Source: Antedon mediterranea
Taxonomy: Eukaryota > Echinodermata > Crinoidea > Comatulida > Antedonidae
DNA: 60,000 nucleotides
Assembly (NCBI RefSeq): GCF_964355755.1
Contig: NC_092672.1
Location: 10,042,501-10,102,500, forward strand
Direction of reading: 5' to 3'
The notes under the pieces were generated by a model, which worked only from the letters and a program-made list of their open reading frames with translations, made no database searches and was not told the origin of the DNA. Below, piece after piece: positions 10,773-23,165 of the stretch (the stretch's first letter is position 1; each line of letters begins with the position of its first letter). A program made the translations under genes and the position numbers.

Positions 10773-13700
10773 ATGTCTATTTTTTGTACGGACAGGTACG
10801 CATCGTCGTTTCTAGAGTTTCGACGAATGTCAGATCAAAATGACAAAATGAAAAGTTGGTTAAAAGAAAAATTGGATGAATTTGTGGAAAACGACAGCTT
10901 ACAAAGCGAAGATGAGTGTAGGATTCTTGGAGTTGGCAGTGGCGTTGGTAAGTCAACTTCACTTTGTTCAGATGTGTTAATCAGGTTATGTTACTTCACA
11001 TTTCTTCGTTTTTAGTGTAACTGACATACATCTCGGAAACATTTAGATAAAAAGAAAACTAGGGCTACAATAAATTAAAAAATTTAAATTTATTTATTCA
11101 CAGAGGTCCAGATCAACACAACTTTATAAAATACTATGCAAAAGATGTTTTAACATAGACCTTTTCCTACTACTCTTAAAAGAGTAGTAGGAAGTTGCCT
11201 TGATATCAAAATGTGTTTCCATTCTAGAGCTACGTATTGTTGTTCTGATTTTGGCAACATTTTGCTATATTGAAAGTTATAGTACCAGTATTTTGAATAG
11301 GAATGTCTACATTATAATCCAATTCAATATTTATGAAAAACTGAACAAAAAACAGAAATGTAAACTGTTTTGTTATTTATTACATATTTAACTTAAACAT
11401 TGATTAACTTATACAAATGGCATAAACAAAGTACGGTATATTTAATTTGAATTTAAAACTTTGTTAAAGGTAATTTTTAATGTTTAGGCCTATACTTTTT
11501 CAATTAATTTAGGTTCAGTTTTTTTCTTGCTATCAGGTGAGATGGACTATTTTATGCTTGAAAATCTCCAGAAAAAACAGAAGAATATTTTTGTTCGTGT
11601 ATTGGAACCAAATGCCATTGAAATGGATCGTTTCAAAGCAAAGGTGTGCTCTAACACAAATTTTGATGTGGTTAGATTTGACTGGCGTCAAGAAGATGCT
11701 ATCGATTACTTTGTATGTATAAAGTAGTTTTTATTGTTTTAAGATCGTTTATGACATTTAACAACATATTGATACTAATATTGAAAAATAAACTTTTCAG
11801 CAACCAACTTATGTTCGATAATCCTAAAAATGATTGTTATCACTGAAAATAATAATAGTGACTTTTAGATTTTTACGTCCACTATGTCGACTGCTGCCCT
11901 ATGACGTAATTTTAATGATATACCGTAATTTTAATGATATACCGTATACATGCACAAGTCGACTGCCAAATTGCAGGACTTGTTTTTTGGCATTTTGCCG
12001 TTTGCTCTCCGGCATGAGTACCTTTTCTGTGAATGTAGTAAATGTAATATTTCAGTTTATATTTCAAATTATATTCGCAAATTATTGATTTGTATTGATT
12101 GTTTTAAATAAAGAGTGTAATACTACAGGTTATGGCCTGGGTCATATCACTATCAATATCAACCTTTGTTAAAAAAAAATTATTTCTTACAAAAACCGCC
12201 ACTCGACTTTTTTACTCATTGTTCTTTCTTCAGATATAATGATTTATTATTTTTGTTTAACAATCAGTAGTAAACATTTTGTGTAAATATAGCCTGGCTT
12301 ACTGTACAGAACAAAAATATAATCATAAACTAAGCTACAGTATATGTACATATTCCAAAGTAGGAGCATTAACTCCCTATTGACCCGGCTCACACACAAA
12401 CTACTACTAGTATATAGGCCTACTACCTAGGGATAACGATGCAACATTAGAAGTTAATAGCATTCATTGCCTGTAAATATTTTGTATCAATATTAAAATA
12501 AAGAAAGAATTATGACAATTTGACTTGTAGTTTTCGAAATATATAATGTCCAAAACATCGCCGAAAATAATCTTTTTTAGCCACGAACGAAGTAAATAAC
12601 TTGCGCCCTCAGTAGGCAATTGTATGAACTTTAAAATTACGGTTTTTAGTAATATATTTTGTATATCAACATTGTAAAATTCAATCAAATGTAATATTAC
12701 ATGTTTATTAAATAAAAAGAGTGTTTGCAGCAGTCCTTCTTTTTTGGTCCAGCAGCTTGGACCTATGAATTATTCGAGTTTACAAAATTTTAAACTGTCG
12801 GCCTTATTATATATATAGCATCGTGTTAATACAGTTTCTTATTGATTATGTCCTCTGGGGTTTTAGCTGGCTAAAGCCCCGGCCCGAAAACATAAATTTC
12901 CTGTATTATTATTATAAGAACAACCTAGAAACAAGTACTTTATTGTGGACATATAAATAGCGCCCCTAACGATTATATTCAGAAACTTTTCGATTTATTG
13001 ATAAAGCATGATCATTAAATCTGAAAGAGATATGGTCAGATGCCGTTCAAAGTCTAATGCAAGTAATTTACAAAGTTTATATCAATATTTTAATATTGAT
13101 ATAAACTTTGTAAAATCGTCATTATTTGTATTTACTGGCCCATTATAATTGTATCATTTTACTATGAGGTATTTTTTATTTATTATCTATCTACTACTTC
13201 TCAAGCAGTCATAAAAATAAAGGGTCGGTCACTAATCTGAATCAATCTATTAGGTGACATGAACGGAACCGATGGGTCAATATTAATATTCACGCTATCA
13301 TATGTTTACTGGTACTGAAAATAAACTAAAACTAAAGTGTATAATAAACTACATGTTGAATCCTAAACAACCGCTATATCTGTGTATTTTTATTGAAGAA
13401 ATAAACAATTAGGGTCGGTAACTAACTCTGAATTGATAGGACAGGGTGATGTGACTTAAACATAACATTAAAAACTAGTTTTTAATAACAATTATCATGG
13501 TTTTTTTTAATTATTAATACCAGGAACTTACAAATAAACATGAACGTACTTATTCACAAATATCTTAAGCTATTCACAAACATAAACTTAGACCCTCATT
13601 TACATCCGTTTTCATTAAAGGAACACTCTGGTAAATTTGATTACAAAACATCTTAAATAAATCGGCCTACATAATGCTTGTAAAATAAATGTCTAAATAT

Positions 13701-15207
13701 AAAATTAAAAATAATTATGGTTGGACACTAATTCTGGTTAACAAACAATTCAGTTTTTTTAAATATACACACGATTGTTCAAAAATGTTTTCTAGAAATA
13801 TTAACTGACCTTTACTTCTACAATAAGTCTTATTATATAGCTAATAACTATTGCTGTTGGAAAATTTGTACTATCAATTATTGCTTTACAGAAAGAAACT
13901 CCAGATAAACGATTTCACATCATACATTTATTACATGTACTCTACTATTTTGAGGAAAATGAAATCGATGACGTCATTCATCAATGTTTCAACCAGTTAG
14001 AAGTGGGTGGACGTCTTCTAATAATCCAAGGATCAGGTATAAGTTTGCTTCCATGTATATAACCGTATCAAAAAGACTCCCACAACTTGAACAATCACAC
14101 CCTTAAAGCTTGGTTCCCACTAGAACGTAACGCAAGGACGTAAACGCAACGACGTAAACGCAACGCAAGCGTTTTAACCAATGACAAGCGAAGTTATAGA
14201 CAGTTAGCAATCACAAGCGAATAAGCCATCGCTTGTGATTGGTCAATTCACTTGCGTTGCGTTACGTCCTTGTGTTGCGTCGCCAGTGGGAACCACGCTT
14301 TAGTAATAAACTCACCCATGCCAACTAGATCTCGATACACCAGTAGTAGTAATAGTAGTATTAGTAGTAGTATAATTATAATTATAATTAATCATTTTTT
14401 TTATGAGTATCCTTATTTCTTACGTGCAGCAGCGTGCTTTGAGTTTAAGGCTAGCGTGGTTCCCACTACAACGTAACGCAGCGACGTATCGACGCAAGGT
14501 GCTGTATTGCGTAATCACAAGTGGGACCGACGATGCAACAGTGCTGGAAACATCGCAGGTTTTCTTACGTTGCGTAAATTGCGTTAAGTTGCGTCGCAAG
14601 TGGGAACCAAGCTTAAGGGAGTGAGTTTGCAGCATTGTTTCGTCGTCGGTTCCCACTTGTCATGATTATGCAATACAGCACTTTGCGTCAATACGTCGTT
14701 GCGTTGCGTCCTAGTGGGAACCACGCTGTACAAAACTTGCAGCAGGTCATGATTGAACCCTGAACTTTGTGTTAATTAGGATTTCATTTGTATCATTATG
14801 CATTATTATAAGACACTAATTATTTCTATTACACCCCACTAGCTTCAAACAGAGTTGTATGTATACGAAACGCATTCGCAAATGAACTGTGTTTACAAGG
14901 AACACTTAACACAATCTCTGGTGAGCATTTACTCTTCAAAATGAACAGACTCGGATACAAGTACCATAGCAATAACATACGGGCGTCATTGGATGTGAGC
15001 CAATGCTTAGACCTTACGTCTGAATCGGGAGGTCTTCTGTGGGACTTTATAACCAGCGTTCAGATGTTTGTTGAGAGGTCGTCTCATAATTTGATTCTTA
15101 AAATACGAAATATGCTGACAACAACCGAACAGCGGGCTGTGTATAAGGATAAAACTTATATTCCTGTAGATTCAATTGGAATTAGTATACGGAACACACA
15201 TCTATAA
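10773..15207 (+). CDS. HNMT-like: HNMT-like methyltransferase, gene 1
   Basis: Four exons (10773-10947, 11537-11712, 13892-14036, 14843-15207) join in frame to 286 aa; human HNMT is 292 aa. It is predicted to be a cytosolic SAM-dependent small-molecule N-methyltransferase. Visible features: the glycine loop GVGSGVG at the exon 1 end (motif I), VLEPNAIEMDRF at the strand-2 acidic end (Glu binds SAM ribose in HNMT), LLHVLYYF and GGRLLIIQG in exon 3, and a C-terminal HNMT-type region with LLWDFIT. Intron phases are 1-0-1, as in the other four copies; donors are GTAAGT, GTATGT and GTATAA. The exon 4 acceptor CACTAG at 14842 was chosen because it gives the same residue count as the paralogues. This is the most diverged member. 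Intron 2 holds a palindrome and intron 3 holds MITEs. The substrate is unknown. Confidence 0.85.
13067..13114. repeat. 48-bp near-perfect palindrome
   Basis: TTTACAAAGTTTATATCAAT and its complement meet with no spacer. Twenty-three of the 24 base pairs match, with a mismatch only at the centre. It lies in intron 2 of HNMT-like gene 1. Confidence 0.97.
14104..14302. mobile_element. Palindromic MITE, TGGTTCCCACT family, copy 1
   Basis: The left end TAAAGCTTGGTTCCCACT and right end AGTGGGAACCACGCTTTA are inverted repeats. Inside, GTAACGCAAGGACGTAA pairs with TTGCGTTACGTCCTTG and CAATCACAAGCGA pairs with TCGCTTGTGATTG, so nearly the whole element folds into one hairpin. It lies in intron 3 of HNMT-like gene 1. 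No open frame. The superfamily is undetermined; a TA or TTA target is compatible with the flanks. Confidence 0.88.
14446..14728. mobile_element. TGGTTCCCACT MITE, copy 2 plus partial copy
   Basis: A full copy runs from GCTAGCGTGGTTCCCACT to AGTGGGAACCAAGCTTAA (about 14446-14616). A partial inverted piece follows (about 14640-14728), ending CTAGTGGGAACCACGCTGT and sharing GCACTTTGCGTCAATACGTC with the interior of the first. This is probably a nested or head-to-head arrangement in intron 3 of gene 1. Overlapping open frames on both strands are due to its palindromic nature. Confidence 0.8.
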
Positions 15208-16038
15208 TCTAATATTATTACATATTTGTTTTATAATGAGTTATAATAACGCAAGCGCTATATTTGTTACGGGTATTGAATAACTCCATTCATATTTTTA
15301 AGAACAGAATTCATGACACTTGTTATGGTTTAATTAAAACCAACCAATGTTCTTCCGCAATTCTACCTGCATCAGCGTTGGTGTAAATTAATATTTTAGG
15401 ATAGTTTCGGTTGTTTTTGTGGAAGATGTTTAATTTTCATGGTGATTTTTTTTGTGTATATTTTGTATATGGATGTACTATCCGAAATGAAGGAAATGAA
15501 TTAACAGATAGACTAAAACATCTCCAATTAAACGGTCACCTATCGTGCCTAATAATCTACGAATATTTTGATAAAATTTCCAATTTTGAAGTAAGCCATA
15601 TTCCTATTGTTTAAATCCATTCATATTTAATAAAAACATTAGTAAATTATTTGTCTTATTTTAAGTAATATCGTTTTGTAGTAATAATTAAATAATAATA
15701 GGGTGATTAATAACAATTAACATTAAGTTTTATTAGTACATTTAATAACAACTCCTCTCATAATAAAATCATGTATCATGTCTCTTCGTTTAAGATCTAT
15801 TTATTACAAATATTTAAAGGTGGCACTTTAAACTTGTATAACAAGTCCTCGTAATTAGTATTGTATTAGGCCAATATTAATAAATAATATAATAAAATTC
15901 AAGGTATATTTTATTCAATAAAAATTGCACATAGCAACCAAGAACCAGGAGTTGAATTGAAACAATTTTAAAGTTTTATAAAATACAGTAAAATAAACCG
16001 CATCTTATAATGTCGTCCTTTTTTCATATGTATGTTAA

Positions 16039-16160
16039 AAAAATTCTTGTAAAAAAACGGTAAATTACTGGCAATCTGGACGCCAGTAATTTACCGTAAT
16101 GTAGAATTACAGGTACTGTTGAAAATAAATTACTGTAAAACTACAGTAAATTACTGTTAA
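16039..16160. mobile_element. TTAA-target MITE
   Basis: This segment is present here but missing at the equivalent site near 23570. It is flanked by GTTAA on the left (16034-16038) and ends in GTTAA (16156-16160); the empty site has one GTTAA. Inside, ACGGTAAATTACTGGC pairs with GCCAGTAATTTACCGT, and further ATTACTGTAAAA and ACAGTAAATTACTG words follow. The ACGGTAAATTACTGG word is, from memory, common in foldback elements of many aquatic animals. Confidence 0.85.
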
Positions 16161-17754
16161 AACCTTACTGTTGATTTTGAATTTCTATAGAGTAAACTAA
16201 CAAAAAAGAAAAGAACTAGTTTATACGATTGGTAAGTTATAGTACCTGTATTATTTATTGAAAAAAAAAGATAATCTCTCTAATGGTATTAGAAGAATCA
16301 GCCAGTTTATTTCACACATTTCTTATTGGATTGGATACAAAATCGTTTTGTATGTTGTAAATAGGGGTGTAAATCTTTCTATAAAACGTTCTTTTAGATT
16401 GGATTTTATTTTATGCTAAATCTACTTCAAAGGCTGAGGGAAAAAATAAGCAAGACCACCCATGCAGAATTAATTATGTTATATTTTAAATCAAAAGTAT
16501 TATACACAGCAGGCGGACACTCGTTATTAGCTGTTTGACAATCACAGTCTAGGTGAGAAACCAGTAACAATTCTTTTTACAAAATACAACAAGGCTATGA
16601 TGACGTAAGCTAACGATGCCATACTCCTTCAGATACTTCAGAAATTATATGTCCAGTCATTGGCAATTTATTTAATAAAGTGTCAGTAAAGTGTATCATA
16701 TGTGGCCGATATATAATTTACGTTTAGGTTTGGCTATACAAATAACATGCCATACTGTATGGAGGAAATATTTCCTTAATGATGTTACAGAGTTTGCATT
16801 ACACTTGCCACATGATTATACAATCGAAAATCAGCTACACAGCAATAACCAATAGGCGATGTAATGATTATGAAAACACAGAATTATCAATATCAATAGA
16901 CCTACAGTAATTAACTTTGGCAGTAGAACGTAAAAGAAGTAAAAAAACATTTAGGCCGATGGAAATTATCATTGGTCACTTTTATTTATAAAAAGAGACC
17001 AATCATACAGTACTTTATCTAAGGAAGTAGAGAAATATATTTATTTTAATTATTTTAAAAACAGTCTTAGTTTTAGAAATTGTAATGTTCCTGAGGTTTG
17101 GTCTGTTACGTGAATTAAAATGTAAAAATTGATATAATATTAAAACGAAACTAATAATTTTGTTAAAACAAATGAAAATGAAATAAATGTATTTCTAATA
17201 GGCATATTGATAATGAATTACTGATAAAAATATATAATATTGTCTCGTATATAATTTTTTGCATCTCAAAACGTAAATGGAGTAATGACACACATGCGCA
17301 CGTACAGATTTACGGTTTTGATTCAAGCTAATAGAAACAGCCTAGCCGGTGTGGAATAAGCAAATGTATGTTACTTCAATTACAGATGTGATGGCGCCCT
17401 ATTTACTGTATTTCTTAAGTTCCTAACAACGATTGTAATAATAAATCAGGTTGTTCATTTGAATGATTACATGCACATTACAGTGCTCCGCTCAGCTTTA
17501 TTCAGTTGCATCTGCCAGACCTGACTAAACCATCGACAATATTATAGAAATAAGTAAGTATCGTCAAATATATTTTAATATTGTATAACTTTTTTCGTGT
17601 GCCGCATTTGTTACACGATTACTAAATTTACAGATAAAATGTGATGATTTACAGTCGATAAGTTTTGAGCCTAACTATTGGAAATAGAAATAGGCCAAAC
17701 AACCAGAAGAATAACAAGCAAAAGATGGACAAAAGAGTTAGAATTTGGTGAAAA

Positions 17755-17866
17755 CAAGGCCATATACATGGCTGCAGTCGCGTGTTCAAATTTGAGTTAG
17801 TGTTTACCGACCAACCGACTGACCGACCGACATAGTAAGCTGTAGAGTCACGTTTGCACACGACTA
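17755..17866 (-). mobile_element. CGGT-core short element, copy 2
   Basis: The element runs from CAAGGCCATATACATGGCTG and CAGTCGCGTGTTC through TTTACCGACCAACCGACTGA to ACGTTTGCACACGACTA. The equivalent position near 24491 in block A2 lacks it, with an uninterrupted GGTGAAAAAATGCATGATTC, so this is a true insertion of about 112 bp. A 2-bp AA duplication is compatible. The minus strand reads as the open frame VGRSVGWSV, which is only the translated tetranucleotide run. Confidence 0.88.
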
Positions 17867-18434
17867 AAATGCATGATTCAACCATCGAATATGTGAAGCA
17901 ATATTATTACAATGTTGATTCATAATACATCAAAATGCGACGGATTGCGATATCCTTCGAATACTAAAAAAAAACTAGAAAGAACCGTTTTACGACTACT
18001 GAAATTACAAATTGTAATTTAACTGTTTATTACTTTCCATGTTGTGGTTGTTTTGAGTTAACAATTCAATTCAATTCAGCTTTTATTATATTTCGGACAG
18101 ACTATCCTTATTATTGTGTAGCATATAAGATTTAAAAAAAGAAAAACTGAATTGAATTCTGTAGCAAACATCTACAATGATGATAAAAGAGAGGACTTAT
18201 CCGTTGATATAGTACCTCCTACTTTTTGGAATCCATCAATATAACACAACAGATAGTAAGAATCTGGAAACTATTTGCTTGTTGAGAAAACAATATTATT
18301 ATCATTGAAATGAAGCAATAGAAAGATGTTACTGTTTATGACTCACAATACTCACAAGTAATATTATGGAAGCTATAGTAAATAAATTAAATAAATGGAT
18401 CTTAAAATGTAACTTCCATTTACAAAAATAGCAA

Positions 18435-18672
18435 ACCTAAACAATTATCGGGCAAGTCGTTACTTACAATATTAATTAAACTTTTTACATCGGTACTTAA
18501 CAACCGCCTTATGAATTAGGATAATAAATACAACAAATTGTTACTGAAATTTAGTAACAGTAAAGGGCAAAGCACGGCATTTGTTTTCGCTAAATACTGC
18601 TATATTTTTAACGTACTTAAGAAAAAGAAGAGGTAGATTGTACTGTGTTATTCATTGACTTTCGAATGTCAT
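18435..18672 (+). pseudogene. LINE reverse-transcriptase remnant
   Basis: Broken frames read KSLLTILIKLFTSVLNNRL, then, after a stop, SKGQSTAFVFAKYCYIFNVL and KKKKR. This is the RT region around the 'KLFTSxLNNRL' and 'GKST...KKKKR' motifs of non-LTR elements. It is the counterpart of the longer remnant at about 26480-26990 in block A2, which contains extra RT sequence upstream that is missing here. Confidence 0.75.
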
Positions 18673-19077
18673 TATATGTTTAGCAGTATCAGCACATATT
18701 ATAAGCTGTAACAGCTTAAGCAACACATATTAGCTAAAGATATAAATGCTATATACTCTGCTTATTTATGCTTTATTAACAGTTAAGAGCATGTCAATAT
18801 GATAGCATTATAATAATAGCAGTTTAAAAAGAGCTATATGCAATACTGTAACAGATAGCAATAGCAATTGTTACGGCCTACCGCATATCAAAATTGGATT
18901 TTCCATGTTGACACGTACCGTACTTCGGATTTAACCGGGTATCGCTGGTAATGTTATTTGATTTTAAAATGAAAGAGAATAATAATAATAATAATACTTT
19001 AATTGCTCAGGTTCTGAAATCTATAAAATTGTACTCATTATTATTACTGTGTTTTTTCCGCAGAGAAAAGAGAAACC

Positions 19078-20904
19078 ATGTCTTTAAAAAAGTTGCATGA
19101 TAATGATAAGCGGTATGCCGAGGCGTTTAATTGTTTTCGCCAGGTGTCCGATCAAGAAAACAAAATGAAAAAGTGGATACTACAAGACTTTTCGAAAGAG
19201 ATTAACTCGACTTGCTTGGTTAAGATTAACGAAGATATAGTTCAAATGATGGGGATAGGCAGTGGATTTGGTAATTAAACATTACATGTGCATTTGCAAT
19301 ATAATTTGTACCCATCTATCTCATTGCCTTAATTACCTTTATAGTATTTATTATTTATTGAATTGCGTTGGCAATGATTGCAAAACAGCGAATTGTAACG
19401 CAGTACCCACAAATGAGTTTATTATTAGGGACTTATTTGCATGTTTGCTATTTAGACTGACCTCCTTATGATATCATTGTAAGATATGCGCATGCGCAAG
19501 TCGACTGGTACTTTAACAGAGTACGAGTAAAAATATGACATCATAGAAATATGAAAGGTGACCAAAATCATGGCAGAGAATAATCTCGCAATAATTTTCA
19601 GGGATTGTAGTAAAATGCATTCCAGTCCACTTTAATCGAAACGTTCTGATGTATAGAGTAGGCCAATGTCTCTCTCCCCACGACGTGACATTCGTGCACG
19701 TTCACTCAAAACTAAAAGTCACCAAATTGTATAGTGAAGCATGAACGAAGATCCACCACAGTTCGTTTTAAAGTATGCCTAATTATTATTATTATTATTT
19801 AAAGGACAAATGGACATGCTTTTATTTGATGTTATTGGCAATATGAATCAGAAAATAAACGAACTTGTAGTGGAACCCAATGCAGTAGAAATTGAAAAGT
19901 TCAAATCTTCAATTGCATCATCAGTCGAATACAGTAACGTCACCATTGAGTACGTTCCGAAAACGATTGATTCATATAATATGGTAAGGTAAAACAATAA
20001 GTAATTTGAATATTTTTAACATAAACAAAGATACACAATAATCTCATTTCCATTACTTTTATTACCAAGTACCGGTACAGGCTCTGACATTTCCTATGGC
20101 TCTCAACAAACAAACGAAAATATATTGTAACGGTTTCTAACTATTTTGTATAGTAATTCATTCATTTAGGTAAACAAAAAAATAATATCTTGGATTTATA
20201 ACAGCGCCTTATGTTGTGAAACCTACAATATTCTGTTTTTTTATGTAATATTCTGTGTTTATTTTATATATTAGACAAGAAATACAACTAGACAGTTTCA
20301 TTTCATTCATTGCATCCATGTTTTGTATTATGTGGACAATCCAGTAGAAGTGATTAAACATGCATTCGACAGTCTGTTAGAGGGCGGTGTGTTACTCATA
20401 ATCCAGGGTGCAGGTATGGTTTAAATTTTTGCAAGGATGAGAAACAACTTCGTTTATTATTACAAATGTTTAATGCCATGCAAATGTATCAAATTATGTT
20501 TAACGTATGCATACAAAATAGTATTATATACTTTTAATTTGTTTTATTTAGTGTCACATGGGATAGCTCACATTAGGAATACGCTTGGTGACAAAATGTA
20601 TGGTAACACACGGCGACACGTTCCAAATGGAAAAGACATAGAAGAAATAATACAAGGTCTTGGCTTTAACTATAAAGCTGACGTTGTAGACGCAAAGCTT
20701 GATATTACAGAATGTTTTGATTCAAATTCAGATAAAGGAAACTTACTATTGGACTTTATAACAAATGTTGACAACTTTTATGAACGCGCATCACCAGACC
20801 TAAAAAATGCCCTCTACGGTGTACTTGACAGTGATTTCTGTTTTGAAAAGGATGGTAAAACATACATAAAAATTGATTGTTCAGTGATCATTGTTACAAA
20901 ATAA
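19078..20904 (+). CDS. HNMT-like: HNMT-like methyltransferase, gene 2
   Basis: Exons 19078-19270, 19805-19983, 20275-20413 and 20552-20904 give 864 nt and 287 aa. The start follows GAGAAACC and matches the paralogues. SAM site: GIGSGFG at residues 59-65 and VVEPNAVEIEKF around Glu88. Exon 3 carries FIHCIHVLYYVDNP and EGGVLLIIQGA; exon 4 carries VSHGIAHIRNTLG and LLLDFIT. Aligned by eye to human HNMT, histamine-contacting Glu28 corresponds to Gln26 here, Gln143 to His139 and Asn283 to Ile, so histamine may not be the substrate. Donors are GTAATT, GTAAGG and GTATGG. An upstream pyrimidine-rich CCGCAG suggests a leader intron. The closest relative is gene 3, in the duplicated block. No disruption is seen. 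Confidence 0.9.
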
Positions 20905-22369
20905 TTGACTTTTGTTTGGTGAAAAAAACATCACTCAGGACTAGAGGTCCCCCCAACTGCCCCGTCGAACAACGATTATATGAATCATAACCTACTCTGT
21001 ATTCGTAATTCATTTAGGTTGTCTATATTTGTGTCCATTGATTTACACGTGTATATCTTAATGCCTCTAAATGGCCACAATTGAAAAAAAAAATTACATC
21101 AAGGAGGTGAATAAAGGCATAAACATGTAGGCCTAGGTCAAATTCAGTTTATAATAAAAAAAATAGTTTTATAGAGAAAACATTTAGTGTTTAATTTTAA
21201 TTATTTAGATATTTAAAAGTGTTCAATTAATGTGTAGATATCATTAAAATATTATCATAAATGCATACATTGTGCAATGGATTGAAATAAATATTTTTTT
21301 CCAAAATTAGTATACATATTTATGTTACCACAAGAAAACCTAGCATTATCACAACAATACCAACAGTTGTTTTTTTTTATTAATATGACTAATCCAGCAT
21401 GTGTAAGATTGTTTCATCAGTAATAAACTCTGAAGCTGATTGTTTGTCTTTTTGCTTTATTTTTAAACTTTGTGTCGTTCAAAACTAAAAAAAAATACAA
21501 AAGAAATCATTCAAATCAAGCAAATGTTGTCCATTCAAAAGGACGCCCCCTAATAATCGCAAAGAGATTTTTTCTCGGAAGACCACCAATTCAATATAAG
21601 AAAATAAAATACAGTCATGACATCATATGTTTAAGGTCTAATTCAAATTTTAGGCCTACAATGATAGAAAGTGATTTTAATTTTTTTTTTTTACGAAAAA
21701 GAGAATTTAACAATACCTTATTAATAAATTATTTATTAAAATACAAACAGAGACACAAATTAAATTGAAAGAACATTTTATAATGTTAAAATGTGAATGT
21801 GATGATTAAACAATGTTTACAAATGGTAATTTTAATTAAAAATCACACGCTAAAAAATCTAGCTCCTAAAAATAATTATTACGTAAAATATATATAACGA
21901 CAACATGTGTATCGCGCACGATATACAATTTATTTACAAGACATTCACATACAACAATAACAATAGTGGGTACGAGTAAGCCAAATAGTGGGTACGAGTA
22001 AGCCACATAATGGGTACGAGTAAGCCAAATAATGGGTACGAGTAAGCAAAATAATGGGTACGAGTTAAGCGAAATAATGGGTACGAGTAAGCGAAATAAT
22101 GGGTACGAGTAAGCCAAATAATGGGTACGAAGTATAGCCAACTAATTAGATACGAGTTGGTGGTTGGACCCATTATTAGGGTATGAGTTACTTAAGTTGG
22201 CATGGTTCGCATGGATTTTTGTGTATAAGTTGATCATCATCCAAGTATACGTATACTAATCATGTGTGGTGACACGGGCATCACCCTTTATTTCATATAC
22301 CAATATATTTTTTTATTTTGCTACTACATACAAAGCCAGAGAGTATTCGACGAAGATTTATTCTTTAAA
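20905..22369. other. Gene 2-gene 3 intergenic region, left part
   Basis: 3' flank of gene 2, with a possible AATAAA polyadenylation signal in GAAATAAATATT near 21285. A lysine-rich 98-codon frame (21472-21768) is AT-driven and not convincing. The 22-bp minisatellite lies at 21966-22145. No other feature is recognisable. Confidence 0.5.
21966..22145. repeat. 22-bp minisatellite
   Basis: Eight copies of GTGGGTACGAGTAAGCCAAATA with small variants (GCGAAATA, GCAAAATA, one 23-mer and one 24-mer). It lies just left of the start of duplicated block A2. Minus-strand frames reading as repeated 'THYLAYSYPLF' are artefacts. Confidence 0.95.
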
Positions 22370-22534
22370 AAAATACATTTCCTGTATTATTATTACTAAA
22401 TGGTACGCTCGCTTCACTTGCGAACCATCTAGGTCGTGCCCACAGATAGACGTTCTCGAATACACAGTAATTTCAGCGTAAAAAAAATAGCGATTTCAAA
22501 TGTACGTACCGCAGGACTATAATACATTGTTTGT

Positions 22535-22625
22535 TACGAAAGTACGAACCAACTTTATAAACCATCGAGTAAACATTCTAGTAATAAGGCACGATTTACC
22601 GAATTTTGCCCTTACGTAAATGTAT
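22535..22625. repeat. Inverted partner of 31010-31085
   Basis: AACCAACTTTATAAACCATC followed by GAGTAAACATTCTAG, a GATTTACCGAATTTTGCCC segment and TTACGTAAA. The reverse complement, with scattered mismatches, lies about 8.4 kb to the right on the other side of gene 3. The interval 22399-22630 has no counterpart in block A1, so it is probably a transposon piece. Confidence 0.75.
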
Positions 22626-23082
22626 TTAGATTACAACCGAACAACCGAGAAACAAGTACAGTCTGTATTGTGGACATAATAATTATAATTACTGGCTCAT
22701 TATAATGTTATCACTTTACAAGTATCTATTTTAACTATTACTTCTCAACTTTCATAAAAATGAAAGGTCGGTCACAAATCTGAGTCAATCTATTAATTGA
22801 CATGAACGGAACCGATATATTGACGCTATTATATATTTAAAGGGTATAATAAACTACGTGTTGAATCCAAAACACTATATCTGTGTATTTTTATTGAAGA
22901 AATAAACAATTAGGGTCGGTAACTAACCCTGAATTGATAGGACAGGGCGATGTGACTTAAACAATCAACTAGTTTTTAATAAATAACAATTATCATGTTT
23001 TTATTATTAATAACATGAACTTACACATAAACATGAACTTTTTCACAAATATCACAAACATAAACTTAGACCTATACAGGCG

Positions 23083-23165
23083 TACTCAACGAATATTTAA
23101 GGAGTACTCAACTAATTTAAGGCGTAGGCCTACTCAACGAATATTTGAGGCGTATCAACGAATAT
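23083..23165. repeat. Short tandem repeat at a deletion scar
   Basis: Four imperfect copies of ACTCAACGAATATTTAAGGCGT. It occupies exactly the place where block A2 lacks the gene 1 exon 3-4 region. Confidence 0.85.

Larger units (their letters stand above)
15208..19077. other. Gene 1-gene 2 intergenic region
   Basis: Most of this 3.9-kb stretch has a counterpart at 23185-27211. Distinct content: a 122-bp MITE (16039-16160), a CGGT element (17755-17866), a LINE remnant (about 18435-18672) and a short (AATAAT)n run near 18979. Just before gene 2, TGTTTTTTCCGCAG at about 19050-19063 looks like a 3' splice site and suggests a 5'-UTR intron. A 67-codon plus-strand frame at 15411-15614 matches nothing I know. 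Confidence 0.6.
12880..20930 (+). repeat. Segmental duplication block A1
   Basis: This block is collinear, with interruptions, with 22370-30800. It includes the distal part of gene 1 intron 2, gene 1 exons 3-4, the gene 1-gene 2 intergenic region and all of gene 2. Shared anchors include AATTAGGGTCGGTAACTAAC (about 13410), CATGTCTCTTCGTTTAAGAT (about 15778), ACACAGCAGGCGGACACTCG (about 16505) and TTGCATCTGCCAGACCTGAC (about 17507). Edges are approximate. Confidence 0.85.

Noticed and set aside
14252-14656. Overlapping open frames on both strands in gene 1 intron 3
   Set aside because: They coincide with palindromic MITE copies.
17649-17885. Minus-strand frame with 'VGRSVGWSV'
   Set aside because: Translated CGGT-core element, absent from the sister block.
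21472-21768. 98-codon lysine-rich frame downstream of gene 2
   Set aside because: AT-driven composition, no motif, and it overlaps the likely 3' flank of gene 2.
21866-22173. Minus-strand frames with 'THYLAYSYPLF' repeats, or a CRISPR-like array
   Set aside because: 22-bp minisatellite with no distinct spacers. CRISPR is not expected in animal DNA.
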